Positions 37,769 through 48,606 of a stretch of DNA of 64,000 bases are shown piece after piece. Positions within the stretch are counted from its first letter, which is position 1. Every line of letters starts with the position of its first letter. A program made the position numbers and the translations under genes. The notes beneath the pieces were generated by a model. The model did not search any database, was not told where the DNA came from, and saw only the letters and a list, made by a program, of their open reading frames with translations. Location: NCBI GenBank assembly GCA_026419785.1, contig JAODTK010002610.1:186001-250000 (forward strand), in the 5' to 3' direction. The DNA is from Sclerodactyla briareus (lineage: Eukaryota > Echinodermata > Holothuroidea > Dendrochirotida > Sclerodactylidae).

Positions 37769-37886
37769 AGACTTCACTGGACAGACCCCGATGCATCTCG
37801 TCGCCGCTCGGAATTGGCTAACCAGACACGATGAGACTGCTGTTCTCAACTCATACCTTCCTTCTGGCCCAACAGATGACGATGGG
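37769..37886 (+). CDS. TRPA1: TRPA1 exon: ankyrin repeat (DFTGQTPMHLVAARN)
   Basis: Acceptor 'tttactgcag', donor 'gtaagg'. Open throughout: DFTGQTPMHLVAARNW, then HDETAVLNSYL and TDDDG. Vertebrate TRPA1 has 'DLHGMTPLHLAAKNGHDKVVQLLL' and, one repeat later, 'DRLDEDG|NTALHFAAREG'. The exon ends in phase 0 after DDDG and the next exon starts NSPIMCA, so the two join cleanly. One ankyrin unit present in vertebrate TRPA1 seems to be absent or compressed here. Confidence 0.82.
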
Positions 37887-38363
37887 GTAAGGGTATGACG
37901 TAACCCAGAACACCACAGGATAGGGGGGGATAAGGTGGCGGGACACTCCCAAGGATGAATAGATGAAATTGATAGGGAAGAGATTCAAAGTGATGACCTT
38001 CTACTGTTGCCCGAATTATTGACATAGCTACTATGCACATCACATGGCGAAACATCACCTTTCTTAATTTGCCCCCCTACTTTGCCCCCTTTTTAAGTTA
38101 AAAGGTATTGTTATATCAAGGCAACTCTCATAAATGACTTAGGGATCGAGTCTTTCTGGTGTTATGTTATGGATTTGCGTCACATATAGTTAGTAGCTTC
38201 GAACCCATACAATCACAAAGTATATAAATGGCCTAATTATTGAAGTGGCCTATTATGCTTATCTCTTGTGCCCCAACCTGACCCTGTTCATCATCCATCA
38301 CCAGCCACCACGCGCGATGGTCGTATAATGGGTGCATCGTTATTGCGATATTCCTTTTTTCAG

Positions 38364-38533
38364 AATTCTCCGATAATGTGTGCCTGCTAGGGAAGGAACA
38401 GGTTTCTTCCGTCAAGTTCCTGATGGGTCTTGGGGTCAGCCTTTACGGTCAACAAGAACGGCGGAAGACATCATGGCATCGTCTTCAGTACCAGGGGAAC
38501 GAATGTCGCTCTGGCCATTGTTGCCCACGACAG
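38364..38533 (+). CDS. TRPA1: TRPA1 exon: last ankyrin repeats
   Basis: Acceptor 'cctttttttcag', donor 'gtgacc'. The reading moves through all three frames: NSPIMCA, then AREG, then QVSSVKFLMGLGVSLYG and ERRKTS, then back to the first frame for TNVALAIVAHD. Vertebrate TRPA1 has 'NTALHFAAREGHAKAVALLLSHNADI' and 'KEVVLTIIRSKRW'. Three one-base changes cancel out, so the 170-nt length still gives the right exit phase (AG|G TGG, Arg-Trp) into the exon at 42058. Confidence 0.85.
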
Positions 38534-38911
38534 GTGACCCTCGTCAAATCAATCTATGTAATATGTTAGAAAGTGTGACAGGTGTGTAAAAACCCCAAGT
38601 ATTGTTATAGTAGCGTGCACCTTCATAAAACACTACCTTGGAAGTACTACATTTGCTAGGGCGAAAGGCGAGCACCGGTGGTCGATTTTGCAGTAAGGTT
38701 TCTGAGACATGTTTTATATAGAGCTGGGGAAGCTGGGGGGTCACGGCTTCGAGTGACTGAAGCGCCTGCGGCGAAGTCCAGTGGGAGTGCGCCCTGGGCA
38801 CCCACGCGGTTAAGAATGAATGGTTTGAGGGGCGCCTTCCGAGGCGAGAGTCGGACGTTGCTTAACGAGTATTCCAAGTACGGCGTTAGGAGTGGTTTGT
38901 GATTGCGCGTT

Positions 38912-39012
38912 TGCGTCGTATGTATGTATGTATGTAGGTAGATGTATGTATGTAGGTAGTATGATGTATTCATGTATTGTATTGTATGTATGTATGTATG
39001 TATGTATGTTGT
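38912..39012 (+). repeat. (GTAT)n microsatellite, first copy
   Basis: GTAT/GTAG units followed by 'agtgtggaaaaaaacgggca' and 'ccacactaacaatggc'; duplicated at 39.2-39.38 kb. Confidence 0.9.
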
Positions 39013-39204
39013 TCTAGGGTCCATAAAGTGTGGAAAAAAACGGGCAAGGTTTTGCCACACTAACAATGGCAACATACGAAAGCCATGGATTTGCATTTCT
39101 TTGTAACGTCACTTTCAAAAAAGCATTATATTGGCATCATATGTATCCGCTTGTAGGTATCTGTCAGTATTGTTCCTTACTGTGGTAAATGCAATAAACA
39201 GGGA

Positions 39205-39383
39205 CACTATGTAGATGTATGTAGGTAGGTATGTATGTCTGTATGTATGTATGTATGATGTATGTATGTATGTATGATGTCTGATGTAGGTATGTTCTAT
39301 TGGGTCCAGTAAGTGTGGAAAAAAACGGGCGAGGAGCTTTTTGGCCACACTAACAATGGCTAATATACGAAGCCATGGATTAA
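39205..39383 (+). repeat. (GTAT)n microsatellite with flank, second copy
   Basis: Repeats the 38.9-39.09 kb arrangement: GTAT units, then 'agtgtggaaaaaaacgggcg', 'ccacactaacaatggc' and 'gaagccatggatt'. The LINE fragment follows directly. Confidence 0.88.
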
Positions 39384-40800
39384 TACGTCGAGTCACTGAA
39401 TCGGAGGTGCTCTCTGCCACTAAAATCCCTGCCAGCTCTAAAAGTACACCCGGGCACGACCGCAGATGATTTTGGGGAGTACCAGTCCGGCCGCAGACGT
39501 CAATACATCCCATATCTAGGGTTGGCGATCTTCAACACCTGCCTCACGAACGGTAACATTCCTGCCGATTGGAAGAGGTCAACCATTCGACTGATTCCGA
39601 AGGCGAGTCATGAGTCTGTTGACCTTTCTGACTGGAGACCAATATCGGCCGATGCTCCCGACCATCTATAAACTGTTAATGAAGTTATTGTCTCAGGCGA
39701 AACTATCCCATGGATAATGAAAACGTACAATAATAGATTCCACCTAAACAAAAGGTCAGTACCACGTAATGGATTAAGAACACGTATTCTGTCTGAAAGT
39801 ATTTGCTTGTATTTGTGACGTCCGTCACAGACAGGACAGGAAGTGTATGTAACAATTTGCGGCGATTTGGACGATGCGTTTGGCAGTACACCCAGAGTTT
39901 ATGATGAAACATCTCAAGGTATTTCGGGTCCCCCACAATGATGTGATTGATTGTAAAAAGGGACATTTAAAACAACTCTTTCTTTAAAGTTGAGTCCAGC
40001 ACTGGTTATACAGATTACTCCATAAAAAAGGGGGATATTAAAGGGTGCCCTCTTTCGGTTTTGTCTTTGAGCAGGGAATCGATTCTGTGGTTAAGATGGC
40101 CTGATTGTTGGTGGTACGATGTCGTTGGCATTCCTAATCCTGTCCAAGGAATGTGACACATCGCCATATGTGGAACTCATGAACAGAATATTTCCGCAAT
40201 TGTAATAGGGCCAGCTCTTTTGTTACTGCGACCGGAATGAACATCAAACATAGGAAAGTTGGTCCTCCATGGCCAGAGGTCTGGGAACAATTGGAGCAAA
40301 AGAGACGACACGTTGGCTTCTCAGTTTTATATGCAAAATGAGCCAATCCCTAAACTAGGTAAAACAAGTAAATATACCTCTGGGGTTACGACATAAGCTT
40401 AGATGGTTAAAGCCCTATGATGCACAACGATATCTATTGTTGAAGAGGTCAAATGACACACTCAAACAAGATCCACGAGGTCTGTTGCTTGTCTCTGCCA
40501 AAAAATTCAAGTATTAATGAAATGGCTATGTCGGAAACTGAACTTCTTTTTCAGGCAAGATCAGCTCCCCTTAAAAACCTTAGGCAATGGAGGGACGACT
40601 TGTTAATATATCCTTGATGGTTGCACTTAAACAAATCTTCTAACAGAGATGGAATTTCATCCATCTGTCGGCAAGGGAGGCTGGGGTTATTGATCCTTCG
40701 ACAATGTATGTTGCAAAAAAAATTATCCTTCTGCTCAGTCCCTCAATTCCGATGATCCCCCAGAACAAGGTTCAGCGACCGTCTATTCCAACTTCATTAG
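39380..40800 (+). mobile_element. R2/NeSL-like LINE reverse transcriptase fragment, decayed
   Basis: Plus-strand fragments in shifting frames: LAIFNTCLTNGNIPADWKRS and TIRLIPKA, DLSDWRPIS, PTIYKLLMKLLSQ (39510-39700), then GDLDDAFGSTP (about 39860-39893, RT motif A as in 'LDLRNAFGSVPH') with FMMKHLKVFRVP, then IKGCPLSVL (about 40038-40064, motif B). This wording is typical of R2/NeSL/CRE-type LINEs. The YADD box is not visible and the copy has many stops. The 5' side abuts a (GTAT) microsatellite. The open frame at 40816-41157 may be its tail but has no recognised domain. Confidence 0.75.
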
Positions 40801-42057
40801 GACCAAGAGGAAGCGGTGCCACACGCCGGGAGAGAGGGATTACCTTGTTTGGGGGTATGTGAAGTGGATGATGTTGGAGAATCATCAAAAGGGGTAAAGT
40901 TAATTGGCCAAAATCTTATGGTGGGAAATTCAATGAAAATGCCATTCGTGAGGGCCTGGAATGGAATTCAGAATGGACAGTATGCCCTGATCGCTGATCA
41001 GGGGCCAGGGTATAACCATTGGCTTTGTTCACACGTGGCATTGCTAGGTATCTCAAACACCAGCATATCTCCAGTAGGGTTATTAGGCTGTTGCACTCTC
41101 GGATACAGGGACGGAATTTTTAGCATGGACAACTATCAAGCCCTTTCTTCCTCGTAAGTCTAATTCTCGTTGAAGTGATGAACTTGTCCGTTTCAACTTC
41201 AAGTACAGAATGCAATTGTTGGAGTGTAATTTCCTACTACTACATAAATACTATCCTCACATAACCGAAAAAATTTAATATTGGTAATAACCCCCTCATG
41301 ATACTAGGTTGTCTCAATAACCAACGGATGCATGAACTTTAGGAATAACTATGTATCCAGACACAACAGAATGGTCAACTAGTTGGTGTAACGCAATTAG
41401 GGTATAGGCCATCATAATGCTGTATTTTACAAGACAGATAATTAAGGGTGATATTGCTAGACCGTCAAGCTGACTTCTAGCTGCGTTCAGATAGACAAAC
41501 CCGATCTCTTAATCTGTGATCGCTTGGCCAAAAAGCCTCATTGTTGGAATATCCTGCCCGTTTGACACTTGCTATAACACCAAATCAACATTTACCACCC
41601 CTTGAACTGAGCTGAGAAGTGTGGATACACCGTTAGAAAAACACTTGTTACTTAATTGGTAGTCTGGGATGTGTCCTTGATCGGGTTGTCCCAGGACTGA
41701 AAAAAATGGGCCTGAGTATAAGAGAGTAAGGGTTTTTGGCTAAATACCTCAGTCAGTGTGCCGCTATTGGTCCCACATCGTTGTGGGAGGAAACGTGCCC
41801 GGATTTATGGCCACCTCACTGACGATTGAGGTCCCTATTTCAAGGAGGTCTGTCAAGTGTTTTTATGGTAACATCCACCGAATTTAAAGTCTTCATTTAA
41901 GTATATTTATTGCATTCCATTAATGTAAACAGCTTGTAATTATGGACTTCGACTGTGGTCGAAATATGCAATAAACGTCCAAATATGTATGTATGTAAGC
42001 GTTATGAATTCACTCCAGTCCCGTTTTATTTTTTTATATATTTTCGCCGCTCCTTAG

Positions 42058-42140
42058 GTGGCAGAGGTTTTGCTGCCACCAAACGATGCCCAACGGTCAC
42101 CGATCGGACGCTGTTGAACTCATGCCCGAGGTATACCATG
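42058..42140 (+). CDS. TRPA1: TRPA1 exon: post-ankyrin linker (AVELMPEVYH)
   Basis: Acceptor 'gctccttag', donor 'gtaaga'. It begins by completing Arg and then Trp (G|TGG), followed by QRFCCHQTMPNGHRSDAVE and LMPEVYH. Vertebrate TRPA1 reads 'SKRWDECLKIF...CPITEMIEYLPECMKVLLD'. The entry phase, the tryptophan, and the MPEVxxKVLD junction with the next exon support the call. Sequence similarity is weaker here than in the ankyrin exons, as is normal for this linker. Confidence 0.72.
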
Positions 42141-42800
42141 GTAAGATATGTCGTATTTGGATTTCCGAACGCAGCAAGTTCGTGACAATCAAATTTTGCA
42201 AGGGATTTTGAGTAATGTGGCCATGAATACAACGATTCTATTTTCCGCCTTTCTCATATTTCGGATGGATTAGAGCTGCGATAAAAGCTAAGACCGTGAA
42301 GTAGAGATCAAGATCCTCCCATCGCTAACCGCCAAGTACATCCAATAGAGGAAAGTCCGGTGACTCCTGGAATGCGAACACGGACATGCGGCTTGCAAAG
42401 CGTCACTGATTACAACTATTTCCGGCCCCTCTCCCCCGGATTCTATTCGTACTGCCAAATTTTCGGCTGGGACAGCACTTTAGTAGAACAAGCCACCAAG
42501 CACACCCCCTTCCCCCTCCCTCACCCATTCCCAATGTCGGGGAGATGTTCTTAGGATAGAATGACACTAATCGAACTTCAACATGAATGAGGGTGGGGTC
42601 TGTTCCGCAGGGGTTTTGTCTAACTACTTTGTGTGCGAATTTTAATCCCGGACTAGATTTGCGTTACGGAATTTGACATTCTGAATGATGAAACTCCATC
42701 TAGTTGTCTGTCTATGGCCTATGTCCGAATGTCGTGATGTTTGCGTGTTTGTGTAAGCCGGAGTGTGCTAACGAGTCCTTCTCGTCTTTCACATTCACAG

Positions 42801-42862
42801 AAAGTACTGGACGGGAGCATGACCAAAGCAGACATGGACCAGCAGCAGGCCAGAGTATTTGG
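42801..42862 (+). CDS. TRPA1: TRPA1 exon: linker (KVLDGSMTKADMD)
   Basis: A 62-nt exon with strong borders ('cacattcacag' and 'gtaagt'). It encodes KVLDGSMTKADMDQQQARVF, parallel to vertebrate TRPA1 'KVLLDFCMLHSTEDKSCRDYY'. Phases with the flanking exons disagree by a base or two, so an indel here or in a neighbour is likely. Confidence 0.72.
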
Positions 42863-43245
42863 GTAAGTCTATAATGGGACCATGGCGTTTAAAACTACCT
42901 GGGGGCATTAGGGCCGTACCTGCCTGGGCGATGATCCGATCATGCAAGTCATTAGGCATCACTCGTTGAAAGCTTCACTGAGTCCTATTATCCTAGACGG
43001 TTGGCTAATGCTTATGAGGGATCCTGAAAAAGACACCCCTTCATTAGACATCATTCACTGAAACGAGTTGAAAATGCAAAATTAATTTCAAACAGAGTGG
43101 AAAGCTCAAACGTGTGCAGTAAAAATACATCGACGGTGACTTAATTGACGGGAGGAGGGGGGTTAATTCAAGTAAATGCAGGACCCAGATACCGAATAAA
43201 GGCTTTAATTCTAGCTGCCAAAATTATTGCCTAGTTTAGAGCACA

Positions 43246-43290
43246 GGCGCGGATACAAGGAGGGGGGGGGGGTTCCGGCCTTCACCCCCC
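43246..43290 (+). repeat. Poly(G)-edged element fragment
   Basis: 'aggcgcggatacaaggaggg' followed by a G-run and 'gttccggccttcaccccc', a diverged edge of the same repeat class. Confidence 0.45.
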
Positions 43291-43487
43291 TTTCAGCAGA
43301 TATGCCATTTTTCACGTGTTGCAAACACTCCACTCGCCCTTGTGGTATGGGACCGGTGAATTTGATCGACTTGATCAAACTATCCCTTTCAACTTTTAGA
43401 TTATCTAGTTTTCAGGATTCTTTGCACTTATGACGGGTCTGGGTAGACCTGTGCTGATTTCAACTCGATAGGACGTCCTGTTCAGTG

Positions 43488-43842
43488 ATGCACAGAATTA
43501 TATGAATCGTCTGATAATTTTCTAGAATCTCGGCAACCCGAAATTCCGATGAGATGTTCCCAAATAAGGGCCTCAGATTGCGTAGAGGGCATCTCGAATC
43601 CTACAGCTCCCAGGCCCTAAGGAGGCGGGCCCGAAGACGCCGTGAGTACGCCGCGCACAGGGGTCTTGTTCTGTGGTATGGCAACACAGAAGTTGCCACG
43701 CACATCATAAGGGAGACAAGCTATACTATGACTAGTAGAATTTCAAAACGTCTATTTATGAGCTACAGAATTATATGAATCGGTACTGACCATTGTCTAG
43801 AATTATGTTGTGAACCAAAATCATGGAAATGTTTCCAAAATT
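43488..43842 (+). repeat. Pair of diverged direct repeats
   Basis: About 70-80 bp starting 'cagaattatatgaatcg' and containing 'tctagaat' and 'atgtttcc/atgttccc' occur at 43492-43558 and 43764-43842, about 270 bp apart. Confidence 0.6.
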
Positions 43843-43865
43843 ACATCAGATTGTACAGAGAATAT

Positions 43866-43910
43866 CCGGTCCCCCCCCCCGCCCCCCCCCTAGGAAAACC
43901 TGGATCCGTG
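43866..43910 (-). repeat. Poly(C)-edged element fragment
   Basis: C-runs followed by 'taggaaaacctggatccgtg' resemble, in inverse orientation, the 'gtggcgtacc..ggggg' edges. Confidence 0.4.
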
Positions 43911-45572
43911 GCCTTAGAACATTTACAAAATAAAAAATAAGAAAAAAAAAAAAGCATGCCATGTTTGACCAAAAATTTTGAGGAGAATTTTGGAAGCTGT
44001 AAGGCCACTCGGAGCTGCCCAGTAAATAATCCACCAAGACCCCCTCCAGATGAAAAGGTTAACATTTCCAAAAGGACAGGGTGTTGAGAGTGTCTATGTT
44101 GCACCCCCACCCTCTGCATTTCCAGGCAATTTGGTACAATAAAGCACAACTATCGTTTCTATTCAAGGTCAGAAGATGCAGACTTGGGATACTGTTTCCT
44201 CTCGTTTATATAATCTCCATAATAATATACGGTAGAATACGTACAGAGCAATTGATTATTAATATTTACACAATAAAAAACAAAAGCAAGCAAAGTTGGC
44301 TAGATGTATAAGTATTGAAATATAAACTACATATCCTCAGTCCGGATTCGTTTGACATACAGCTTTAAAAATGGCGTCAAATTAACTAATTGCTATATAT
44401 TACGAGGAGCCCACACTAACCAAAGTCGTCTGAAAATGGATTTGGAATTTTGATTTTGTGATCACAGTCGTTGGAAACTATGCGAACAAGTGTAACTTAT
44501 TGGAAGCCATATAAAAATATTTCCAAGATAAGTGGAAAGTATTGGACCCAGACCTGGATACTGCACCTATTGTCATATGCGAACCCACCAAAAGTGACGG
44601 CAACTACAAATGCCTACCCCCTCGTTGTCCCGGTCCATCCCTTGTGGAGCGTCCAGCGAGAAGCAACAGGACCCATTTTTGAAGTCTTTGTATGACCGAC
44701 AAGGAAGCAAAACCCCCGGTATCACGGGGGACGCCGACGCGCGACCTACCAGCTGTGCAACCACTCGGTTGAAAAGGGGTTGAATCACCACCAGTGTGAA
44801 TAAACTCGGTACTTTCACTGATTTATAGGAAGTAATTTGGGTGCCCCGAGTCACCAATGTTCAGCCCTTTCTCCCAGCTCCTTTCTACGCAAGGGTGCGC
44901 CCTTCTAATGTAAAACGGACAGTTTTTGGTTGTCAACCTCGTTAATTTGTTTCAGTCGATCACCGATATACAAAGCCTAAGTTATACTCAGGATTGTCGG
45001 ACAAGTATCGTAATCACAATTCAGTACCAGCACCGGTGATAGGTCTGGCCTGAAAGATTTTGCATTTTGCGTGACTGCCCACTTCAACGGACGGCTAACT
45101 GGACCGCATTTAACACAGATTTAGGGACCCTAAGCGAGGATTCACGGAAAATTTTGAAACACCAGTGGGTAGGGCCAGTAACAATTTGGGTCGAATGTAG
45201 TGGCAAGAGGGGTATCAGGAGGTACAAATATCGAAACTTCAGTGTTTACACATGTAGACAACTTATAGGAGGTTACGTGAAACGCGTCACGAAACCTTAT
45301 TCCAATGATGGGGCACCATCGATAAGGACATATTAGTAATAGCATTGTGGGTAATCGCAATTAGAGGCAAAAATGGTTACACTCGCTATTATGAATATGC
45401 ATCAATTATCCATAATAACAGCACCACGAAGAGTATTTGGGACTATTCATCAATGACGGCTTCTATATTATATCATCAATCTTTTGATGTTATCGAACGG
45501 CTACCATACGAACCCCCCGAAACAACCCTCACATGCAAATCGTATGAATGTTAACTTTCCTCCGAATATAAG

Positions 45573-45668
45573 TACAAATACAACTTCGATATCTCCAGCC
45601 GACTGTCGAAGAGAGAGGGAAAAAAAATGGAATATGTAAGCCGACGTCCCATTCTTGCCTGCCATGAC
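45573..45668 (+). CDS. TRPA1: TRPA1 exon: linker (YKYNFDISSRL)
   Basis: A 32-codon open exon ending at 'gtgagt'. It reads YKYNFDISSRLSKREGKKM and ends RRPILACHD. Vertebrate TRPA1 has 'DYYIEYNFKYLQCPLEF' and 'YEPLTALNAM' in this segment. It exits in phase 0 and joins IMVYYNRVDLL of the next exon in frame. The acceptor ('ccgaatataag') is not strong, so the start is less certain than the end. Confidence 0.68.
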
Positions 45669-46401
45669 GTGAGTACATTGACAGGCATGGTCGATAACGA
45701 CCATGATTTCCAAACGTGTTTAATTGCAGCTCCCCCCCCCCCCCCAAGAAAACAAAAAACAAAAACAGGTCGATTAATCTTGAAGTGAGGGAAAAGATGA
45801 GTGAGATGGAGCAAGTACACTTCAATATATTTATAACGGTTATAAATGTTTATCAAGGATCCATTAGACCAATATACGTCTAAGATAAGAATTCGACATA
45901 GTGCATTCAGGAATTCGACATTTTTGCATTCAAACGCGTTTGGATTAATGTTATAAATAGTGGTTTGGAAAGTTTTATTTCCCAAGCACTGTTTTTAGAG
46001 TGACATCTCTACTCAACACGATTATTCGATTATTGGGTCCATTTTGCAGGTCGATGATGGTTATTCCGGTTTCATTTCATTTGGAATTTTACCTTCCACC
46101 TTAACTGTTGGCGTTCTACTGGCCCATAGTCAGGCCATTTTTTCTTCCTCCCGTATAGAGCTGAATGGGCATTGATAAAGGGTATGCTATTACCCCGATT
46201 GTAGTAGCTGCTCAGCATATGATGACGGTCGCCTTTGCCATGATAATGGTGACCTGACTACATGATAGCCAGAGAAACTGTCGAAAAGTTGCGTTGAGCT
46301 CATAGAAGAGCTTTTTGAGCGGTTCCGTCTCTCCATGTCTATCACCATTTGAGATCGATAATAGAAGTCGAACTCCTCCAGGTTCGGATATTCTCTCTAT
46401 T

Positions 46402-46582
46402 GTTTATGGGTGTTTGCTATGGGTGTATTGCTATGGGTGTATTGCTATGGGTGTATTGCTATGGGTGTATTGCTATGGGTGTATTGCTATGGGTGTATTG
46501 CTATGGGTGTATTGCTATGGGTGTATTGCTATGGTGTATTGCTATGGGTGTATTGCTATGGGTGTATTGCTATGGTGTATTG
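46402..46582 (+). repeat. 14-bp minisatellite, about 13 copies
   Basis: Unit 'gggtgtattgctat'. At least two copies lack one G and the first is imperfect. The Gly/Cys/Tyr-rich frames here are artefacts of a 14-bp unit cycling through three frames. Lies in the TRPA1 intron before exon 47090. Confidence 0.97.
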
Positions 46583-47089
46583 TTGATAAATCCTAGCTGA
46601 GGGATGAATCAGTCACTGAATGGCATTCTCGTGCTACTGAGCTGCCGAGTTGAATACGATAAATATTCGGGTTTCACAAAGTCACTTCCGACTCAGCGGA
46701 TCGAGCAACGAGTTGTGTTGTGTGCCAAAACATTTGAAACGGGGCATAGGACTTGCATCCCCACCCCGCTAGTTCCCAAAATACGAAAGGTTGTGGTGGA
46801 ACACAGGAAGCCACCACCACACTACAGTTTTGAATATAAAAGGACACTGAAATTGAACATCTCGACTAATAACCAGCAACAGCGTTCGACGGGAACGAAT
46901 CGTGAGACCGCGAGACGGGACCTCTGATCTCGCGCACGCGCCTGCCTCTCATCATTACCCCCAAACATCATGAACATCGGTTCGAACAATATATCGTCTC
47001 CCAGCACCATGGAATCAGGGGAGCAGAATTTAGTTGACCGTTGAGTCATTTTTAATTGAAGAAAAAAAAATATTTCGTTCTCTCCCAAG

Positions 47090-47159
47090 ATCATGGTCTA
47101 TTACAACAGAGTAGACCTTCTCTCTCACCCGGTGTGGGAAAGTATCTCGAGATGAAGTG
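47090..47159 (+). CDS. TRPA1: TRPA1 exon: pre-S1 (MVYYNRVDLLSHPV)
   Basis: Acceptor 'gttctctcccaag', donor 'gtaagt'. It reads IMVYYNRVDLLSHPV, then after one lost base beside a GGGAAA run YLEMKW, with Trp split TG|G. Vertebrate TRPA1 has 'AMVQNNRIELLNHPVCKEYLLMKW'. This signature just before S1 identifies the family strongly. In vertebrate TRPA1 this pre-S1 region contains the cysteines and lysine that electrophiles modify; none can be placed with confidence here because of the frameshift. Confidence 0.92.
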
Positions 47160-47214
47160 GTAAGTGTGACGTACACTTGTGAACCAATTCCTGTATAATT
47201 ATACAGTCAACTTA

Positions 47215-47405
47215 GATACTGGCAACGCTGCTGCCAGTAACGATTGGACAGTTTACAGTACACTACTGTTGATTTCAGTAAACGTGGGTTTTATCATTTT
47301 AAACGAAAATTTTTATTGTAGTTCACTGCAAAATTTACGATAAATAAATATTGCAGTAAAGTTGTCACTATATTAACTGTAAATCACTACAATAAATTGT
47401 TAACA
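47215..47405. repeat. Hairpin-rich AT element (MITE-like)
   Basis: Contains a perfect hairpin (TACTGGCA-loop-TGCCAGTA, 47218-47240) and GTTTAC/GTAAAC inverted pairs, with further TTTACGA/TAACTGTAAA blocks to 47400. Resembles small nonautonomous DNA elements; ends not defined. Starts about 55 bp after TRPA1 exon 47090-47159. Confidence 0.5.
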
Positions 47406-48109
47406 GTGAAGAGGTGGCGTAAAAGATGGTCAGGCGATTCATCTCCTCGAACGTTGCTTGTGCTTGAATAGATATTTTCACCGATAGATACTCACTTCTA
47501 GCAAGGAGGAAAAACTGTCAATTATCCGAATAAGAATAGAAATTACTGGGAGGCCTATCCAGAATCGTCAGTAGACTCACTAATAAAAATCAGTTAGGGG
47601 CCTGCCAATGTAAAACCAACGCGTAATTGAATATTTGAATTTGTCACTCGAGAATGGAAACTCACAGAATTTAGGCAGTCATCAACGTGGGAGAAAATGA
47701 AGGAATAAAGAATTAGTAATCATTGTGTAGCAGTATATACTTTGTTCCGTCTGTGACGTCACTGGTCACAAATAATGAAATCATGTATAGAACATGAAAA
47801 ACCTCGCGGCATTCCCAGCCTTGGCAGCGATACTGCCACAGATTTCGGTATTAGCGGAGTCAGTCGGAGAACGAACCTTCTCAGAATCAGAAGTATCGAT
47901 TGGCCAAGGTATAACTTGTTTGGGGGAAAAAAAAAAGACGATTGGTGACCATTAGTGGTGCCGCGCGTGCCTGGAAGTCCCCAGGGGATACGATAATAGA
48001 GCGACACATTCAAATGTTACGTCGGGCGTGAAAGTTAAGCTGTGTGTATACTCATACATAGTAGTACGGGTCCGACCAGTCACTGATGGTTCCCGTAAAG
48101 CACTGTATT

Positions 48110-48111
<2 letters not shown>

Positions 48112-48159
<48 letters not shown>
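48112..48159. repeat. (AT)n microsatellite
   Basis: 24 uninterrupted AT units. Confidence 0.97.
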
Positions 48160-48161
<2 letters not shown>

Positions 48162-48438
48162 AAACTATATATATTTTTCCCTCAGTTGCGCGCAGATGAA
48201 GTTCACGCGCCCAATAATACCAGTGAGCTCGTTCAGCAGGACTGGCTTATTTTCCTACGTACAGCTTATAAATGTAATTTTGCAAACGTTTCTTTCCAAC
48301 ATTATGTCCAAATGCTACAAGGTTAAACCATAACATGTATCATGCATATTCAAGACAAACTCCTTTCATCCATCCGTTCTCCCTCGCAGTTCCTCTAACA
48401 TGACTATATCTATGTTCTCTCCGTTCTCCAGTCTCCAG

Positions 48439-48606
48439 GCGAGCGTACCGGTTTCTAAGTCCACATGAGGCAACTCGCCTTGTACCTTTCTTTCCTGGGG
48501 ATTTACACGTACTTCATCTGTTCGCTGCAGGGGTATCATTCCTCTACCTTGAGATGAACTGCACCTCAAATATTCAGAAAGTCGGCGTGTGGAAAGGACT
48601 GTTATG
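48439..48606 (+). CDS. TRPA1: TRPA1 exon: S1 transmembrane segment
   Basis: Acceptor 'cagtctccag', donor 'gtaagg'. The first base completes the Trp codon from exon 47090-47159. It reads RAY, then after shifts GF and KVHMRQLALYLSFLGIYTYF, a clear hydrophobic S1 helix, continuing ICSLQGYH and, after another shift, FLYLEMNCTSNIQKVG, the extracellular S1-S2 loop with an NCT glycosylation sequon. Vertebrate TRPA1 has 'WLAYGFRAHMMNLGSYCLGLI'. The minus-strand frame over this exon is a shadow. Confidence 0.82.

Noticed and set aside
45501-45985. Minus-strand frames of 70-144 residues
   Set aside because: Shadows opposite the TRPA1 linker exon at 45573-45668 and a poly(C) run.
46315-46600. Gly/Cys/Tyr-rich repeated protein frames; array could be mistaken for CRISPR
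   Set aside because: A contiguous 14-bp tandem repeat with no spacers, in a eukaryotic intron.
48028-48333. + strand 101-residue frame across the AT microsatellite as a TRPA1 exon
   Set aside because: The Tyr/Ile run comes from (AT)n and the rest has no similarity to the channel; the S1 exon lies at 48439.
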